Shown: positions 15,305-24,483 of the stretch, one piece after another | Layout of the letters: every line of letters starts with the position of its first letter | How positions within the stretch are numbered: the stretch's first letter is position 1 | Assembly (NCBI GenBank): GCA_017437755.1 | Contig: JAFRXI010000048.1 | Location: 62,001-126,000, forward strand | Direction: 5' to 3' | Source: Bacteroidales bacterium | GTDB taxonomy: Bacteria > Bacteroidota > Bacteroidia > Bacteroidales > UBA932 | DNA: 64,000 nt | The notes under the pieces: model-generated | Databases searched by the model: none | What the model saw: only the letters and a program-made list of their open reading frames with translations | What the model was told of the DNA's origin: nothing | Position numbers and translations under genes: made by a program

Positions 15305-17173
15305 CTAGATCCATTCCCACCCGTCGTTCTGACCGAGGTTGGGGTTAACGTTCAAGGCTGATATGGGGATAGGATGGGTATACATCATGTCATCCCATAC
15401 GAGTGCATAATGATATACAAGATAGCCGTAGGTTCCATAGGTCAGGCTCCAGTTGCTGTTGGCGGAACCGGATATCTTGTAATTGTTGGAGTTGGAGTTC
15501 TTGGTCGTGGAAACCGTATATTTGAACTTGGCCTCGGCGGCAGTGTCAGGAGTGCCGTCTTCCTTGACGATTGGAGTATGGGGCCATACGAAGCCGTTTT
15601 TGGCGTCTTCCTCAGAGATGTAGATTCCCCTCCAGCCCTGATGCTTGTAGCGCCTCTCGATGAGGTCGCCGAGGTACCAGCGCATGAGGTCGTCGTAACG
15701 GCTCTGGTCCTCCAGGGTGAGCTCGGTGGCCCTTTCACGGCGTATTTCAAGGATCACGTCGGAAAGTTCCGCCGGATGGAGCACATCCTGGGTGTAGTAC
15801 TCGCGGAGCCACGTGTCAGCCACATAGCCGGCGCTGCCGGGATATATGCTCTTCACACCGGCCCTCTTGCGGAGGGCGCCGATTGTCTGCTCCCAGAGGG
15901 TCTGGTCCATGTGACCGAGCTCGGCCGCAGCCTCGGCATAGTTCAGAAGGACCTCGGCGTAGCGCATGATAGGTATTGAACTGTAGGACTTGTTGTCCGC
16001 ATTGAGCGGTTCCTGCTCAAGCTGGCACCATTTGATCCACACATAGCCCGTAGCGGTCCACGTCCAGTTGGGGCCCCATTCAGCGGCCTCGCCTTCGGAG
16101 GTAAGCCACTTGCGGTCCGGAGAGAGGATGGTGGCCTTGAGACGGGCGTCGCGGTGGTCGAACTCGTTGATGATGCTAATGTTTTCAGGAGCCGGGGTTC
16201 CGTCGTCCTTCAGGAACATCCTCACATACTCCTTGGTGGGGGAATATGTCAGCGAGGACGTTGTGGAGCAATATTTATAGGTGACTCCGTGCTTGACACT
16301 GAGGTCCTTTGAATAGGTCCGGCCCCAGATAACCTCGTCGGTGGCAAGGTTGGCCGAGACGAACAGCGACCTGTAGTCCTTGTTCAGCGAGAAAGCCTTG
16401 CTGTCAACAAGTTCCTTGGCATATTTCTCGGCAAGGCCGAGGAGTTCCTCAGGGCTCTCGTAGTCCCCATTCCAGGGCTTTCCGGTTGAAGGATTGACCT
16501 TGTGATACTTGCGGTACGTTCCCTCGTAGAGGAAGAACCGGGAAGCATAGGCCAGGGCCACGTACTTGTTGACATAGACCCTTCCGTTGGTATGGATTCC
16601 CGATCCGGAGGTGAGGCAGTGCTCGCAGGCAAAGTCAAGGTCTTCCCTCATCTTGTGGAAGATATATTCCCTGTCCTGGCGGGGGCCGTAAAGGGTAAGT
16701 GTATCCGTGGGCTGGATCACATGCTCGATGAAGTATACGTTACCGAACACCTTCATCCTCTTCATGGTAACCCAGGTCCGCCAGAACCGGGCCACGCCCT
16801 CGTAGTGGTTGTAGACATCTTCGGAGACATTGTCCTTGCAGCGGGGCATGTTGTCAAGCATATAGGCCACCCGGCGGGAGAAACTCCAGGTGGAGGTTGT
16901 CCAGTTGCTGGCCTGCGAGGCGTTATAGTCCCCCCAGTAAAAATCCTTGGACGCCCTGGTTCCGCAGAAGTCGGTGAACCTGTCCTCGCCAAGGGCGATA
17001 TCCCCGGCATCCGGAAGAGCCGTGTTTATAAGGCCGTCGGAATAGAGCTTGAGGTCCTTTTCTGAAGCGAAGAACACTTCGGCCGCAAATTCGTTGGCGG
17101 GAGTCTTCTCCAGGAACTCCGAGCATGAGCAGGCAGCAAGAGCCGCAGCTATTATGATTATCGATCTTTTCAT
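15305..17173 (-). CDS. susD: SusD/RagB family nutrient-binding outer membrane lipoprotein
   Basis: A 622-residue lipoprotein (cysteine 15 or 17 in AACSCSEFLEKTP). The FLEKTPANEF start, alpha-helical TPR-like body and the C-terminal segment with LEIRRERATELTLEDQSRYDDLMRW are diagnostic of SusD/RagB proteins, which cap the SusC channel and bind oligosaccharide. A ...PIPISALNVNPNLGQNDGW end is also family-typical. It starts 11 nt after the susC stop. The ligand cannot be read from sequence; the operon's GH28 enzymes suggest galacturonate-containing oligosaccharides. Confidence 0.95.
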   Translation of the reverse strand: MKRSIIIIAAALAACSCSEFLEKTPANEFAAEVFFASEKDLKLYSDGLINTALPDAGDIALGEDRFTDFCGTRASKDFYWGDYNASQASNWTTSTWSFSRRVAYMLDNMPRCKDNVSEDVYNHYEGVARFWRTWVTMKRMKVFGNVYFIEHVIQPTDTLTLYGPRQDREYIFHKMREDLDFACEHCLTSGSGIHTNGRVYVNKYVALAYASRFFLYEGTYRKYHKVNPSTGKPWNGDYESPEELLGLAEKYAKELVDSKAFSLNKDYRSLFVSANLATDEVIWGRTYSKDLSVKHGVTYKYCSTTSSLTYSPTKEYVRMFLKDDGTPAPENISIINEFDHRDARLKATILSPDRKWLTSEGEAAEWGPNWTWTATGYVWIKWCQLEQEPLNADNKSYSSIPIMRYAEVLLNYAEAAAELGHMDQTLWEQTIGALRKRAGVKSIYPGSAGYVADTWLREYYTQDVLHPAELSDVILEIRRERATELTLEDQSRYDDLMRWYLGDLIERRYKHQGWRGIYISEEDAKNGFVWPHTPIVKEDGTPDTAAEAKFKYTVSTTKNSNSNNYKISGSANSNWSLTYGTYGYLVYHYALVWDDMMYTHPIPISALNVNPNLGQNDGWEWI

Positions 17174-17184
17174 GGCCGTAATTG

Positions 17185-20100
17185 TCAGAAAGTCAAATTA
17201 ATACCGAAGGTGAAGGACTTGAGCATAGGATAGCTGTAGCCGTCGCCCATGGAGGTGGAAGTGGATGAGCCGAAGTCGCTGTCGCCCTTGCTGATGACCT
17301 CCGGATCGAACATCGAGGTATGCTTGTAGATGGGCGAGAAGGTGAGAAGGTTCTCTCCCGAGAAGTAGACGCGCAGCTTCTCGATATGCAGTTTCTCGGT
17401 CAGTTTTGAAGGGAAAGTATAGTCAACCGTAAGGTTCTTGAGCCTCAGGTAGGCCGCATTCTGAAGGAAGTAGTCGTTATAGACATTGTGGGTTCCAAGA
17501 CCGCCGCAGGGACCGTAAAGCCTTCTGGTCCAGTAGGCTCCGGGGTTGGTGACCGTCCAGTTCTCAGTGGTCTTGTCAAGGATGACCACGTCTCTCTGGT
17601 CCTTGAGGGAATAGTCATAGGCCCTGCTGTAGCCTCCCCAGAAGAAGCCCGAACCCTGTGAAGGATACCAGTCACGTCGGCCGATTCCCTGGAGGAAGAT
17701 GCTGAGGCCTATGCCGTTCCACTTGAAGTCCAGGTTGACTCCGTACTGGAAACGGGGCATTATGTTGCCTATCCTGTCAAGGTCACCATGGCTCTCGAGG
17801 GTTCCCGCTCCGGCATTGATCTCCTTGTTTCCGTCAAGGTCACGGAACTTGAGGTCTCCGGCATAGGGAATGTTGGAGGTGATGAGGTTGTGGAAGGTGT
17901 CGGGATACCAGGACGCGGCCTCCTCGTTGCTCAGGAAATAGCCGTCCGTGCGGAAACCCCATATCTCACCGAGTTCCTTGCCCTCATAGAATCCGTAGAC
18001 GTTATGGCTCTCGTTGTAGAACTTGGTCACCCAGGTGCGGTTGTCCCAGAGACTTCCCTTGACCGAGTAGGCAAAGTCCTTGCCCGCCAGCTTGAAGGCG
18101 TCCCTCCAGGAGAGGGTGAACTCCCAGCCATGGGTCATCAGCTGCCCGTAGTTGCCCTTTGGCGTTTCTGCGCCAAGGAGTGCGGGAAGCTCGGGACCGG
18201 AAGAATACATGTCATTGGTGAACCTCACGTAATAGTCGGCCGACATGGAAAGCCTGCTCTTGAGAAGGTCCATGTCAAGGCCCAGGTCATAGGTGGTTAT
18301 CCTCTCCCAGGTAAGGCTGTCGGGAACGATTGAAGGCATTCCTGCGGTGCTTGTGAAACCTCCGTCGAAGATGACCGTACTCCTGTCGATACCCATGGTC
18401 TCAAGGAACGAATAAGGGGAGATGCCGCCGTTTCCGAGCGACCCCCAGTTGCCCCTGAGTTTCAGGTTGTCAACAATGCCTTTGGCGCCCTTCATCCAGG
18501 GTTCCTCGGAGATCCTCCAGCCGAAGGAGGCGGAAGGGAACCAGCCGCCCCTCTGATTCCTGGGGAAGCGGGAGTTGGCGTCGTAGCGGACGGAACCTTC
18601 CACGATGTACCTGTTGAGGAGGGTGTAGTTGGCACGGCCGAACACACCCACGGTGGACCAGTTGGAGTCGTACTGCGCCAGGGTGATCTCCGTACCGTCG
18701 AACATCTCGAAACTGGTCATGCCCGGATAGAGCATACCCAGGCGGAGGATGGTCTCGGTGGTGTAGCGGTAATCTTCCAGGTTCCATCCGGCCACCACGT
18801 TCAGCTTGTGGTTGGGGCCCAGCTTTGGAGTGAAGGTTCCCACGATGTTGGCGCTGACGTGATTGGTCTCGTAGTTATACTCCCTCTTGTAGGTGTCGGC
18901 CTCAGCGACATAATAGGTATATGAACCGGGCCCGGCGCTCTGCGAAGTGGGAGCCACGTAGCGCTGGGTATGGCGGGCGGTATACTTGTAGGAGATGTCG
19001 CCCCTGACCTTGAAGACGTCCTTGAACGGCTCGATGGTGATTCCGGTGGTGGTGGTCATGGACATGCTCCTGGTATCCTGGCCGGAATTCCCCTGGAGGA
19101 AGGCCTCGTAACCGGAAGCGGCCGCGCCGATGGTGAAGGTGCCGTCCTCGTTGTTGGTGGGCATCACCGGAAGGCCCAGCATGCCTATCTGCCAGAGCTG
19201 GTGTCCTACGGAAGCATTTGTTTTTGAGAAGATTGGCTGGCTGTAATCAAAATGGTACAGGTAGGTATTGTTGTCGATGGTGAGCCAGTCCCTGGCCTTG
19301 AGGACCACCTTGGAACGGATGTTATACTGGTTGAAGTCCTCGTTCCCTATCTTGTAGATTCCGTCCTGGGTGTAGTAACGCCCTGAAAGCGAATATGAAA
19401 TCTTCTTGGACGACCCGTTCACGCTCAGGGAATGGGTCTGGGTGGTATTCAGCCTCTTGTAGAACTTCTTCAGCCAGTTCTCCGAGGCAAAATACATGTA
19501 GTAGTTGCCGTTGACGTCGTAGATTTCATCGTTGCCCTCCGCCCTGCGCTGCTCAAACAATTCCAGATAGTTGGAAGGGATGTTGTAGGTGTTCATCTTT
19601 GTAGGGAGGGCGCCCGCCGCCTTGGGGGTTTCAGTGCGGCCAACCCAGAAATCATAGAACGTGCGGGTGTACTCAAGACCGTCGGAGATGATGTTGTCCT
19701 CCCACATGACGGTCCTGCGGTTGAGCGAAACGGATCCGTTGTAGGAAATTGTAACCTTCTCGCTCTTTGCGTTCTTGGTGGTCACCAGGATCACGCCATA
19801 GGCGGCCCTGGAACCGTAAATCGCTGAAGAAGAGGCATCCTTGAGCACCGTGACGCTCTCTATGTCATCGGGATTGACCGAGCCCAGCGTCCCCTCCACG
19901 CCGTCGATCAGGATAAGGGCGCTTCCCCCCTGACCGATGCTGTAGCTGCTGAGGTCGGCCGAGTTGATGCTCTTCTTCATGACATAGCTCGTGGCGCCTC
20001 CGCGGATGTAGACATTGCCGCCATGGGTGGGCTTTCCGTCGGTCTGGAAGATGCTCAGGCCGGGAATCTGTCCCTGAAGGGTCCTGGACACGTTGGCGTT

Positions 20101-20523
20101 GGTCCTGTCCTCGAGGGCTTCCCCGGAGAGCTGTTCCACACTGCCCACCAGCTGGGATTTCTTGAGGGTACCGTATCCTACGACCACGGTTTCCTCCAGC
20201 ATCTCGGCATCGGGCGAAATGACAAAGTCCACTGCTGCCCTGCCTGCAACGGCCTGCTCCATGGAGGCATAGCCTATGCACGAGCAAAGAAGCGTGGCAT
20301 CAGGTGCACACTGGATGGTGAAACGCCCGGACGCGTCGGTCATGACGCCGTTGGACGTTCCCTTTACCATCACCGCTGCCCCGGGAACCGGCTCACCGGT
20401 CTGGGCTTCGGTCACTTTTCCGGAAACCGACGTCCTCTGGGCGAGGAGAGGGAGTCCGGAAAAGAGCATCACGGCCAGTGCCAGGATGGCTCTTGCCGGG
20501 AATTGCTTGATGTTTGGTTTCAT
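17185..20523 (-). CDS. susC: SusC/RagA family TonB-dependent outer membrane transporter
   Basis: A 1112-residue outer membrane transporter. After the signal peptide there is a carboxypeptidase-D-like regulatory domain (about 31-115, SVSGKVTEAQTGEPVPGAAV), then the TonB-box/plug start ETVVVGYGTLKKSQLVGSV, plug motifs with TVLKDASSSAIYGSRAAYG, and a 22-strand barrel ending in the aromatic FGINLTF. SusC imports oligosaccharide bound by SusD using TonB energy. A shared 16-bp element lies 38-53 nt before the start. An unbroken reading frame and normal length indicate an intact gene. Confidence 0.96.
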   Translation of the reverse strand: MKPNIKQFPARAILALAVMLFSGLPLLAQRTSVSGKVTEAQTGEPVPGAAVMVKGTSNGVMTDASGRFTIQCAPDATLLCSCIGYASMEQAVAGRAAVDFVISPDAEMLEETVVVGYGTLKKSQLVGSVEQLSGEALEDRTNANVSRTLQGQIPGLSIFQTDGKPTHGGNVYIRGGATSYVMKKSINSADLSSYSIGQGGSALILIDGVEGTLGSVNPDDIESVTVLKDASSSAIYGSRAAYGVILVTTKNAKSEKVTISYNGSVSLNRRTVMWEDNIISDGLEYTRTFYDFWVGRTETPKAAGALPTKMNTYNIPSNYLELFEQRRAEGNDEIYDVNGNYYMYFASENWLKKFYKRLNTTQTHSLSVNGSSKKISYSLSGRYYTQDGIYKIGNEDFNQYNIRSKVVLKARDWLTIDNNTYLYHFDYSQPIFSKTNASVGHQLWQIGMLGLPVMPTNNEDGTFTIGAAASGYEAFLQGNSGQDTRSMSMTTTTGITIEPFKDVFKVRGDISYKYTARHTQRYVAPTSQSAGPGSYTYYVAEADTYKREYNYETNHVSANIVGTFTPKLGPNHKLNVVAGWNLEDYRYTTETILRLGMLYPGMTSFEMFDGTEITLAQYDSNWSTVGVFGRANYTLLNRYIVEGSVRYDANSRFPRNQRGGWFPSASFGWRISEEPWMKGAKGIVDNLKLRGNWGSLGNGGISPYSFLETMGIDRSTVIFDGGFTSTAGMPSIVPDSLTWERITTYDLGLDMDLLKSRLSMSADYYVRFTNDMYSSGPELPALLGAETPKGNYGQLMTHGWEFTLSWRDAFKLAGKDFAYSVKGSLWDNRTWVTKFYNESHNVYGFYEGKELGEIWGFRTDGYFLSNEEAASWYPDTFHNLITSNIPYAGDLKFRDLDGNKEINAGAGTLESHGDLDRIGNIMPRFQYGVNLDFKWNGIGLSIFLQGIGRRDWYPSQGSGFFWGGYSRAYDYSLKDQRDVVILDKTTENWTVTNPGAYWTRRLYGPCGGLGTHNVYNDYFLQNAAYLRLKNLTVDYTFPSKLTEKLHIEKLRVYFSGENLLTFSPIYKHTSMFDPEVISKGDSDFGSSTSTSMGDGYSYPMLKSFTFGINLTF

Positions 20524-20560
20524 AACAGAATATCTAAGGTATTTAAAGAATTTTCACAAG

Positions 20561-20576
20561 TGTGGTGTAGTGTGGT
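20561..20576. promoter_or_regulatory. Candidate operator TGTGGTGTAGTGTGGT before susC
   Basis: Two direct TGTGGT half-sites start 10 bp apart, one helical turn. The exact reverse complement occurs at 31769-31784, before the MFS-isomerase operon. The site lies in the 94-bp gap between the upstream GH28 stop and susC, centred about 45 nt before the susC ATG. A 16/16 match between two functionally linked promoters is unlikely to be chance. Confidence 0.65.
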
Positions 20577-20617
20577 ATAAAGATATAAAGAATTTATTAA
20601 TAAGCAATTACTCTACC

Positions 20618-21916
20618 TTATTTTATTATAAAATTTGTATTGCTATAAGTAACGGTAGCCGGGACGGACTCCGCATCTTCGGGACTTATCCTCACGCAAT
20701 AACCGTGACGCTTCCTGTCTCCGGGGAAATCGGCCTCCTTGCATTTTACAAAACTGCATCCGTCAAAAGTGACCTCCACGGGTGCACCTTCCCTTCCATA
20801 GAAATGGGGGAACTCCAGCGATGAACAGTCTATGTTGGTAAAACGCACGTTCCTGAACCCGGCAAACAGGGTTTCCGGCTTATTGGAAACCTTCAGTCCG
20901 ATGGGAACACCGTAGATTTCATACATACGTATATCGGAAAAACTGAGGTTCTCCACAAGGGTGGCTTCCCTGCCGTAATCGTTGGAATAGGTGGTAAGGT
21001 CCGGAAGGTAGCAGGTAATGCCGTTGGAGGAATCATATATTACAAGATTGGACAGGGTGCAGTTGCGGATGACCCCGTCGTTGCACCAGCCGATCCGGAT
21101 GGCGGAAGACCAACTCCTTAATACACAGTTGGTTACCACAACCCTCTCACATACCTTGTTCTCCGGGAGGGAACGGTTGTTGGCCCTCAGCACTATTGAA
21201 TCGTCACCGGTCTCGATAATGCAGTTTGAAACCGTAACGTCGCGGGATGAGTTGATGTGGATGCCATCGTTGTTGGGATAATGGACATCAGCGAATATCT
21301 TGCAGCCGTCAAAGACCACGCGGTCGCAGTCGTGAACCCAGTAACTCCAGCCGGCAGGCTGGTTGACCATGGTGATATCACGGACGGTGACGTCGGTGCA
21401 ACCGGCAAAAAAGACCGCCCTGGGGATGGATTTTTCGTAACCTGTATTCCTTTCATACTGCCATGCGGTCCAGTCCGGATCCTTCTTCTCCCGGACGAAG
21501 TTCTTGCCGTTGCAGTCGATGGTGCCCCGGCCGGTAATTGCCACATGGGAAGCCTCGTCGGCATAGATAAGGGCTGTATTCCTCCACCGGGGAAGGTCTT
21601 GGGTGCGGACATGGCGGGTATCGGTCAGGTCGGGATAGTCGTCATTGTCGGGAGAACCCAGTAGCACGGCATCGGCATCGATGAAAAGCTCCACGCCGGA
21701 TTTCAGCTGGAACGGAGCCGTCAGGAAAACACCTCCGGAAAGGATCACCCTCCCTCCACCGGAAGCGGAAACCTCATCTACAGCCTTCTGGAGCTGGACG
21801 GTAACCTTGGTCCTGCCGTCCGGCTTTACTCCCTTTATGGATGACAACACCAAATCCCTGCCCGGGGCCGGGCAGGAGATGAACAGTACAAATGCAAAAA
21901 AGAAAAACTTTTTCAC
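20618..21916 (-). CDS. Glycoside hydrolase family 28, secreted
   Basis: A 432-residue GH28 enzyme with a signal peptide (MKKFFFFAFVLFISCPAPG). It shares with the 11217 enzyme the block NNDGIHINSSRDVTVSN then IETGDDSIVLRAN, carrying the catalytic aspartates, and the IRIGWCNDG motif. VFFAGCTDVTVRDITMVNQ and SYWVHDCDRVVFDGC form typical beta-helix rungs. It is the first gene of the locus, transcribed away from the regulator at 22096, with a -7 element 28 nt upstream of its ATG. Likely substrate: galacturonate-containing oligosaccharides. Confidence 0.9.
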   Translation of the reverse strand: MKKFFFFAFVLFISCPAPGRDLVLSSIKGVKPDGRTKVTVQLQKAVDEVSASGGGRVILSGGVFLTAPFQLKSGVELFIDADAVLLGSPDNDDYPDLTDTRHVRTQDLPRWRNTALIYADEASHVAITGRGTIDCNGKNFVREKKDPDWTAWQYERNTGYEKSIPRAVFFAGCTDVTVRDITMVNQPAGWSYWVHDCDRVVFDGCKIFADVHYPNNDGIHINSSRDVTVSNCIIETGDDSIVLRANNRSLPENKVCERVVVTNCVLRSWSSAIRIGWCNDGVIRNCTLSNLVIYDSSNGITCYLPDLTTYSNDYGREATLVENLSFSDIRMYEIYGVPIGLKVSNKPETLFAGFRNVRFTNIDCSSLEFPHFYGREGAPVEVTFDGCSFVKCKEADFPGDRKRHGYCVRISPEDAESVPATVTYSNTNFIIK

Positions 21917-21943
21917 GGGGCTATAGTGCTATTTTGGTCTTCA

Positions 21944-21951
21944 CAAAAATA
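21944..21951 (-). promoter_or_regulatory. Candidate -7 element for the GH28-susCD operon
   Basis: The minus strand reads TATTTTTG (TAnnTTTG), 27 nt before the ATG at 21916, inside the 179-bp AT-rich divergent region shared with the regulator gene. Confidence 0.5.
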
Positions 21952-21986
21952 TAATAAAAAAGTGCTTATGCGTGAAGACCTGTTCC

Positions 21987-22079
21987 AAAACAAGAAAATA
22001 TCAAAGGTAAAATTTTAATCATATCACTAGCAATCAATTATTTAACACAATATATAGTATATTGAAAAACAAGAAAATA
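21987..22079. promoter_or_regulatory. Direct repeat AAAACAAGAAAATA (21987-22000 and 22066-22079) in the divergent promoter region
   Basis: Two exact 14-bp copies start 79 bp apart between the GH28 gene and the DUF6377-type regulator. The second is immediately upstream of the regulator's -7 element. Both are candidates for autoregulatory or locus-activating binding sites. AT-rich sequence raises the chance of coincidence. Confidence 0.45.
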
Positions 22080-22083
22080 ATAG

Positions 22084-22091
22084 TATATTTG
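22084..22091 (+). promoter_or_regulatory. Candidate -7 element for the DUF6377-type regulator
   Basis: TATATTTG matches TAnnTTTG and ends only 4 nt before the ATG at 22096, suggesting a leaderless or nearly leaderless message. Confidence 0.45.
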
Positions 22092-22095
22092 CCCC

Positions 22096-23607
22096 ATGGG
22101 AAAAACTTGTTTTGCTGCACTTGCCCTGCTTGTGGCAGTGTGTTCTTGCAACCCGGGGAACAAAGCCAGGTTCAAAAGGCTGGACGAGGCTATCGAACGC
22201 CAGGATTATTATGATCAGCTGCACAGCCAGAAGCATGACTCATTGCGGAATCTCCTGCTGAATGCCCGGACGGATTCCGCCCGCTGGGAAGCCGCCTACA
22301 ACCTGGAAAGGATCAACTTTTACCACAATATGGATTCCTGCTACCGGTATGTCCGGGAAATGATCCGGTTGCAGGGAGACGACACCCGACACCGGACAAT
22401 CAGCAGCGCCTGCCTGGCCAACATCCTTGTCAGGATAGATTCCATATCCACGGCCACCAGCATTCTGGAAAGCATAGACACCACCCTGCTGGACCATGAG
22501 AGCACCGCAATCTACTGTTTTGCCGGGCACCATATCTACCGGGGCCTTGCCCTGAGCAATCCTGATATTGAAAAGAAGCGCCAGCAGATCATTGACATGT
22601 GGTGGAGATCGGACAGCACGAATGTGGAATGTGCCTTCTACCACAACCTTATGCTGCCAGACGATGAAATCCTTGACAAGTCCCTTCCATATCTGCTTGC
22701 CTGCCCCTTGGTTACGCCAAACGACACCGCCAAGGCAAACTACTGCATCGCAAAGGAATATCTCAGGATCGGCATGACGGAAAAGGCCATACAGCATTTG
22801 ACGATTTCGGCCACCTACGATATGCGTGTATCGGCCAAAGCGTATTCCTCCCTGTATGAACTGGCCCGCCTTCTGTTCCGCATCGGCGACATCAAACGTG
22901 CCGACAGGTACATGAGGGTAACCCTGCAGGATGCCCAGTCGTCGCACTTTGTGGCCAAGTACAACAACATAGTCACGTCGGAACTCGAAATCATGAATGT
23001 CCTGCTCCAGCAGCAGAAACAAAAGGAATGGGCATACTTCATAACAATCCTCTCCGTCGTGCTGCTGCTCATCGTGGCATTGACTTCCTTGCTGCTGCTT
23101 GCACGGTATTCGTCCAGGCTGAGCCAGTCCAGAAAACAGTTGAACGAAGTATCAAACATCAAGGACGGCTTCATGGCCCTGTACATGGAAAAATGCGTGG
23201 ACTACCTGAACAAAGTGGACGAGTATCGCTCTTCACTGCGCCGTGCCGTAAAAAAAGACGGTCCGGAAGCCGCTCTCGCCATGCTACGGAGGCCTTCCTT
23301 CGCCGCCGAGGAATTCGATGACCTTCTTGCCGCATTCGATTCGGCTTTCCTTGGGATATTCCCCGATTTTGTGGATAAGGTAAACGCCCGGATGCAACAG
23401 GAATACCGCCTGCAACAACCAGCAGACGGTAAACTGTCAACAGAACTGCGCATCCTCGCGCTCATCAAGATGGGTATCACCAAACGGCCCAAGATAGCCA
23501 AGGTGCTCAATATGTCGGTTACCACGGTATATTCCTACCATAGCAACCTCCGGAAGCATTCCCTCAATCCCGACTCCTCGTTCGACAGGATGATTGCCAA
23601 CCTATAG
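22096..23607 (+). CDS. DUF6377-type membrane-bound transcriptional regulator with TPR-like sensor
   Basis: A 503-residue protein: lipoprotein-like N-terminus (LLVAVCSC), a periplasmic all-helical TPR-like part (about 25-315), one transmembrane segment (about 317-338, FITILSVVLLLIVALTSLLLLA), a short coiled region, then a cytoplasmic DUF6377-like part with NIKDGFMALYMEKCVDYLNK. It ends in a LuxR-type helix-turn-helix (LSTELRILALIKMGITKRPKIAKVLNMSVTTVYSYHSNLRK). Such proteins are found beside SusC/SusD loci and are presumed to sense sugar and control the locus, which is its likely role here. It converges on the ROK gene with a 6-nt overlap. Confidence 0.82.
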   Translation: MGKTCFAALALLVAVCSCNPGNKARFKRLDEAIERQDYYDQLHSQKHDSLRNLLLNARTDSARWEAAYNLERINFYHNMDSCYRYVREMIRLQGDDTRHRTISSACLANILVRIDSISTATSILESIDTTLLDHESTAIYCFAGHHIYRGLALSNPDIEKKRQQIIDMWWRSDSTNVECAFYHNLMLPDDEILDKSLPYLLACPLVTPNDTAKANYCIAKEYLRIGMTEKAIQHLTISATYDMRVSAKAYSSLYELARLLFRIGDIKRADRYMRVTLQDAQSSHFVAKYNNIVTSELEIMNVLLQQQKQKEWAYFITILSVVLLLIVALTSLLLLARYSSRLSQSRKQLNEVSNIKDGFMALYMEKCVDYLNKVDEYRSSLRRAVKKDGPEAALAMLRRPSFAAEEFDDLLAAFDSAFLGIFPDFVDKVNARMQQEYRLQQPADGKLSTELRILALIKMGITKRPKIAKVLNMSVTTVYSYHSNLRKHSLNPDSSFDRMIANL

Positions 23608-24483
23608 TATTTCCGAGAGGATTCCCCGGAAAGCGGCATTGTCGATGTCAGAGACATTGGCAATGCGGCCCAGGCTCGGACAAGGACCGGCAGCCTCCCT
23701 GAGCGACCCGGAAATCAGCCCGAACGACCGGGAAATCTGACCACCGAAAAGGATGGCTTCAAGGGAATTATCCCGGGCGATGGGGCCGAGGACACCGCCA
23801 AGGATTTCCCCCGTCTCGCGGAAGACTTCCACCGCCACGGCGTCACCGACTTTAGCGGCATCGGCAATTTCCTTCACCGAAACCCCTTCTTTTCCAGACA
23901 GTTCCGCATATCGGCCCATTATCCCCCTCTTGGAAATCCGGTCCTCCAGGATCCCGCCCCGGAAGGGTACGTTCCAAAGGCTGCTCGACGGTGAACCCAG
24001 GGAGTCCTTCTGTACCACCCCGTCCTTGGAATAAGCAAAGCCAAGTCCGGTCCCAAGGGTTACCACGGCGATGTTCTTCAGCCCCCTGGCCGCACCCAGG
24101 CGGAGTTCTCCCGTCACCACGCACGTGACGTCGTGGACAAACCGCACCGGGACGTCGCCGACTCCGGGAATCGCCTTTACAAGGGCTCCCATGTCGAGGT
24201 CCTTCAGGGCAGCGAACTTATGGGTCATGAGCGAAACGCCCCTGTTGTAGTCGAACGGACCGGGAAAGGTCATTCCCACCGCGGAGAAACTCCCGCCGGC
24301 TGCCGCCGAGACATCCTCCACGATCCTGCGGAAAGAGTCCAGGATTTCCCCGGCGGGGCCGTTGGAGTCCACCGGAACCGTCCTCAGGGATTCCGGGATG
24401 ATATTTCCGGCCGAATCGCCGGCGGCACCCTTCAGGAAGGTGCCGCCCACGTCGATAAGGAGGTATTTGTCAGGCCGGGTCAT
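23602..24483 (-). CDS. ROK family sugar kinase-like protein
   Basis: About 293 residues of the ROK (repressor, ORF, kinase) family. The phosphate-binding loop is YLLIDVGGTFLKGAA; the later motifs are VVTLGTGLGFAY and ILFGGQIS. The usual ROK zinc-binding CxCGxxGC motif is missing: the corresponding region reads GSPSSSLWNVPFRGG. There is no DNA-binding domain, so it should be a kinase for a hexose or related sugar rather than a repressor. I use the ATG at 24483; an ATG at 24495 is also possible. It overlaps the isomerase-like gene upstream by 14 nt, arguing for a shared pathway. Confidence 0.8.
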   Translation of the reverse strand: MTRPDKYLLIDVGGTFLKGAAGDSAGNIIPESLRTVPVDSNGPAGEILDSFRRIVEDVSAAAGGSFSAVGMTFPGPFDYNRGVSLMTHKFAALKDLDMGALVKAIPGVGDVPVRFVHDVTCVVTGELRLGAARGLKNIAVVTLGTGLGFAYSKDGVVQKDSLGSPSSSLWNVPFRGGILEDRISKRGIMGRYAELSGKEGVSVKEIADAAKVGDAVAVEVFRETGEILGGVLGPIARDNSLEAILFGGQISRSFGLISGSLREAAGPCPSLGRIANVSDIDNAAFRGILSEIL

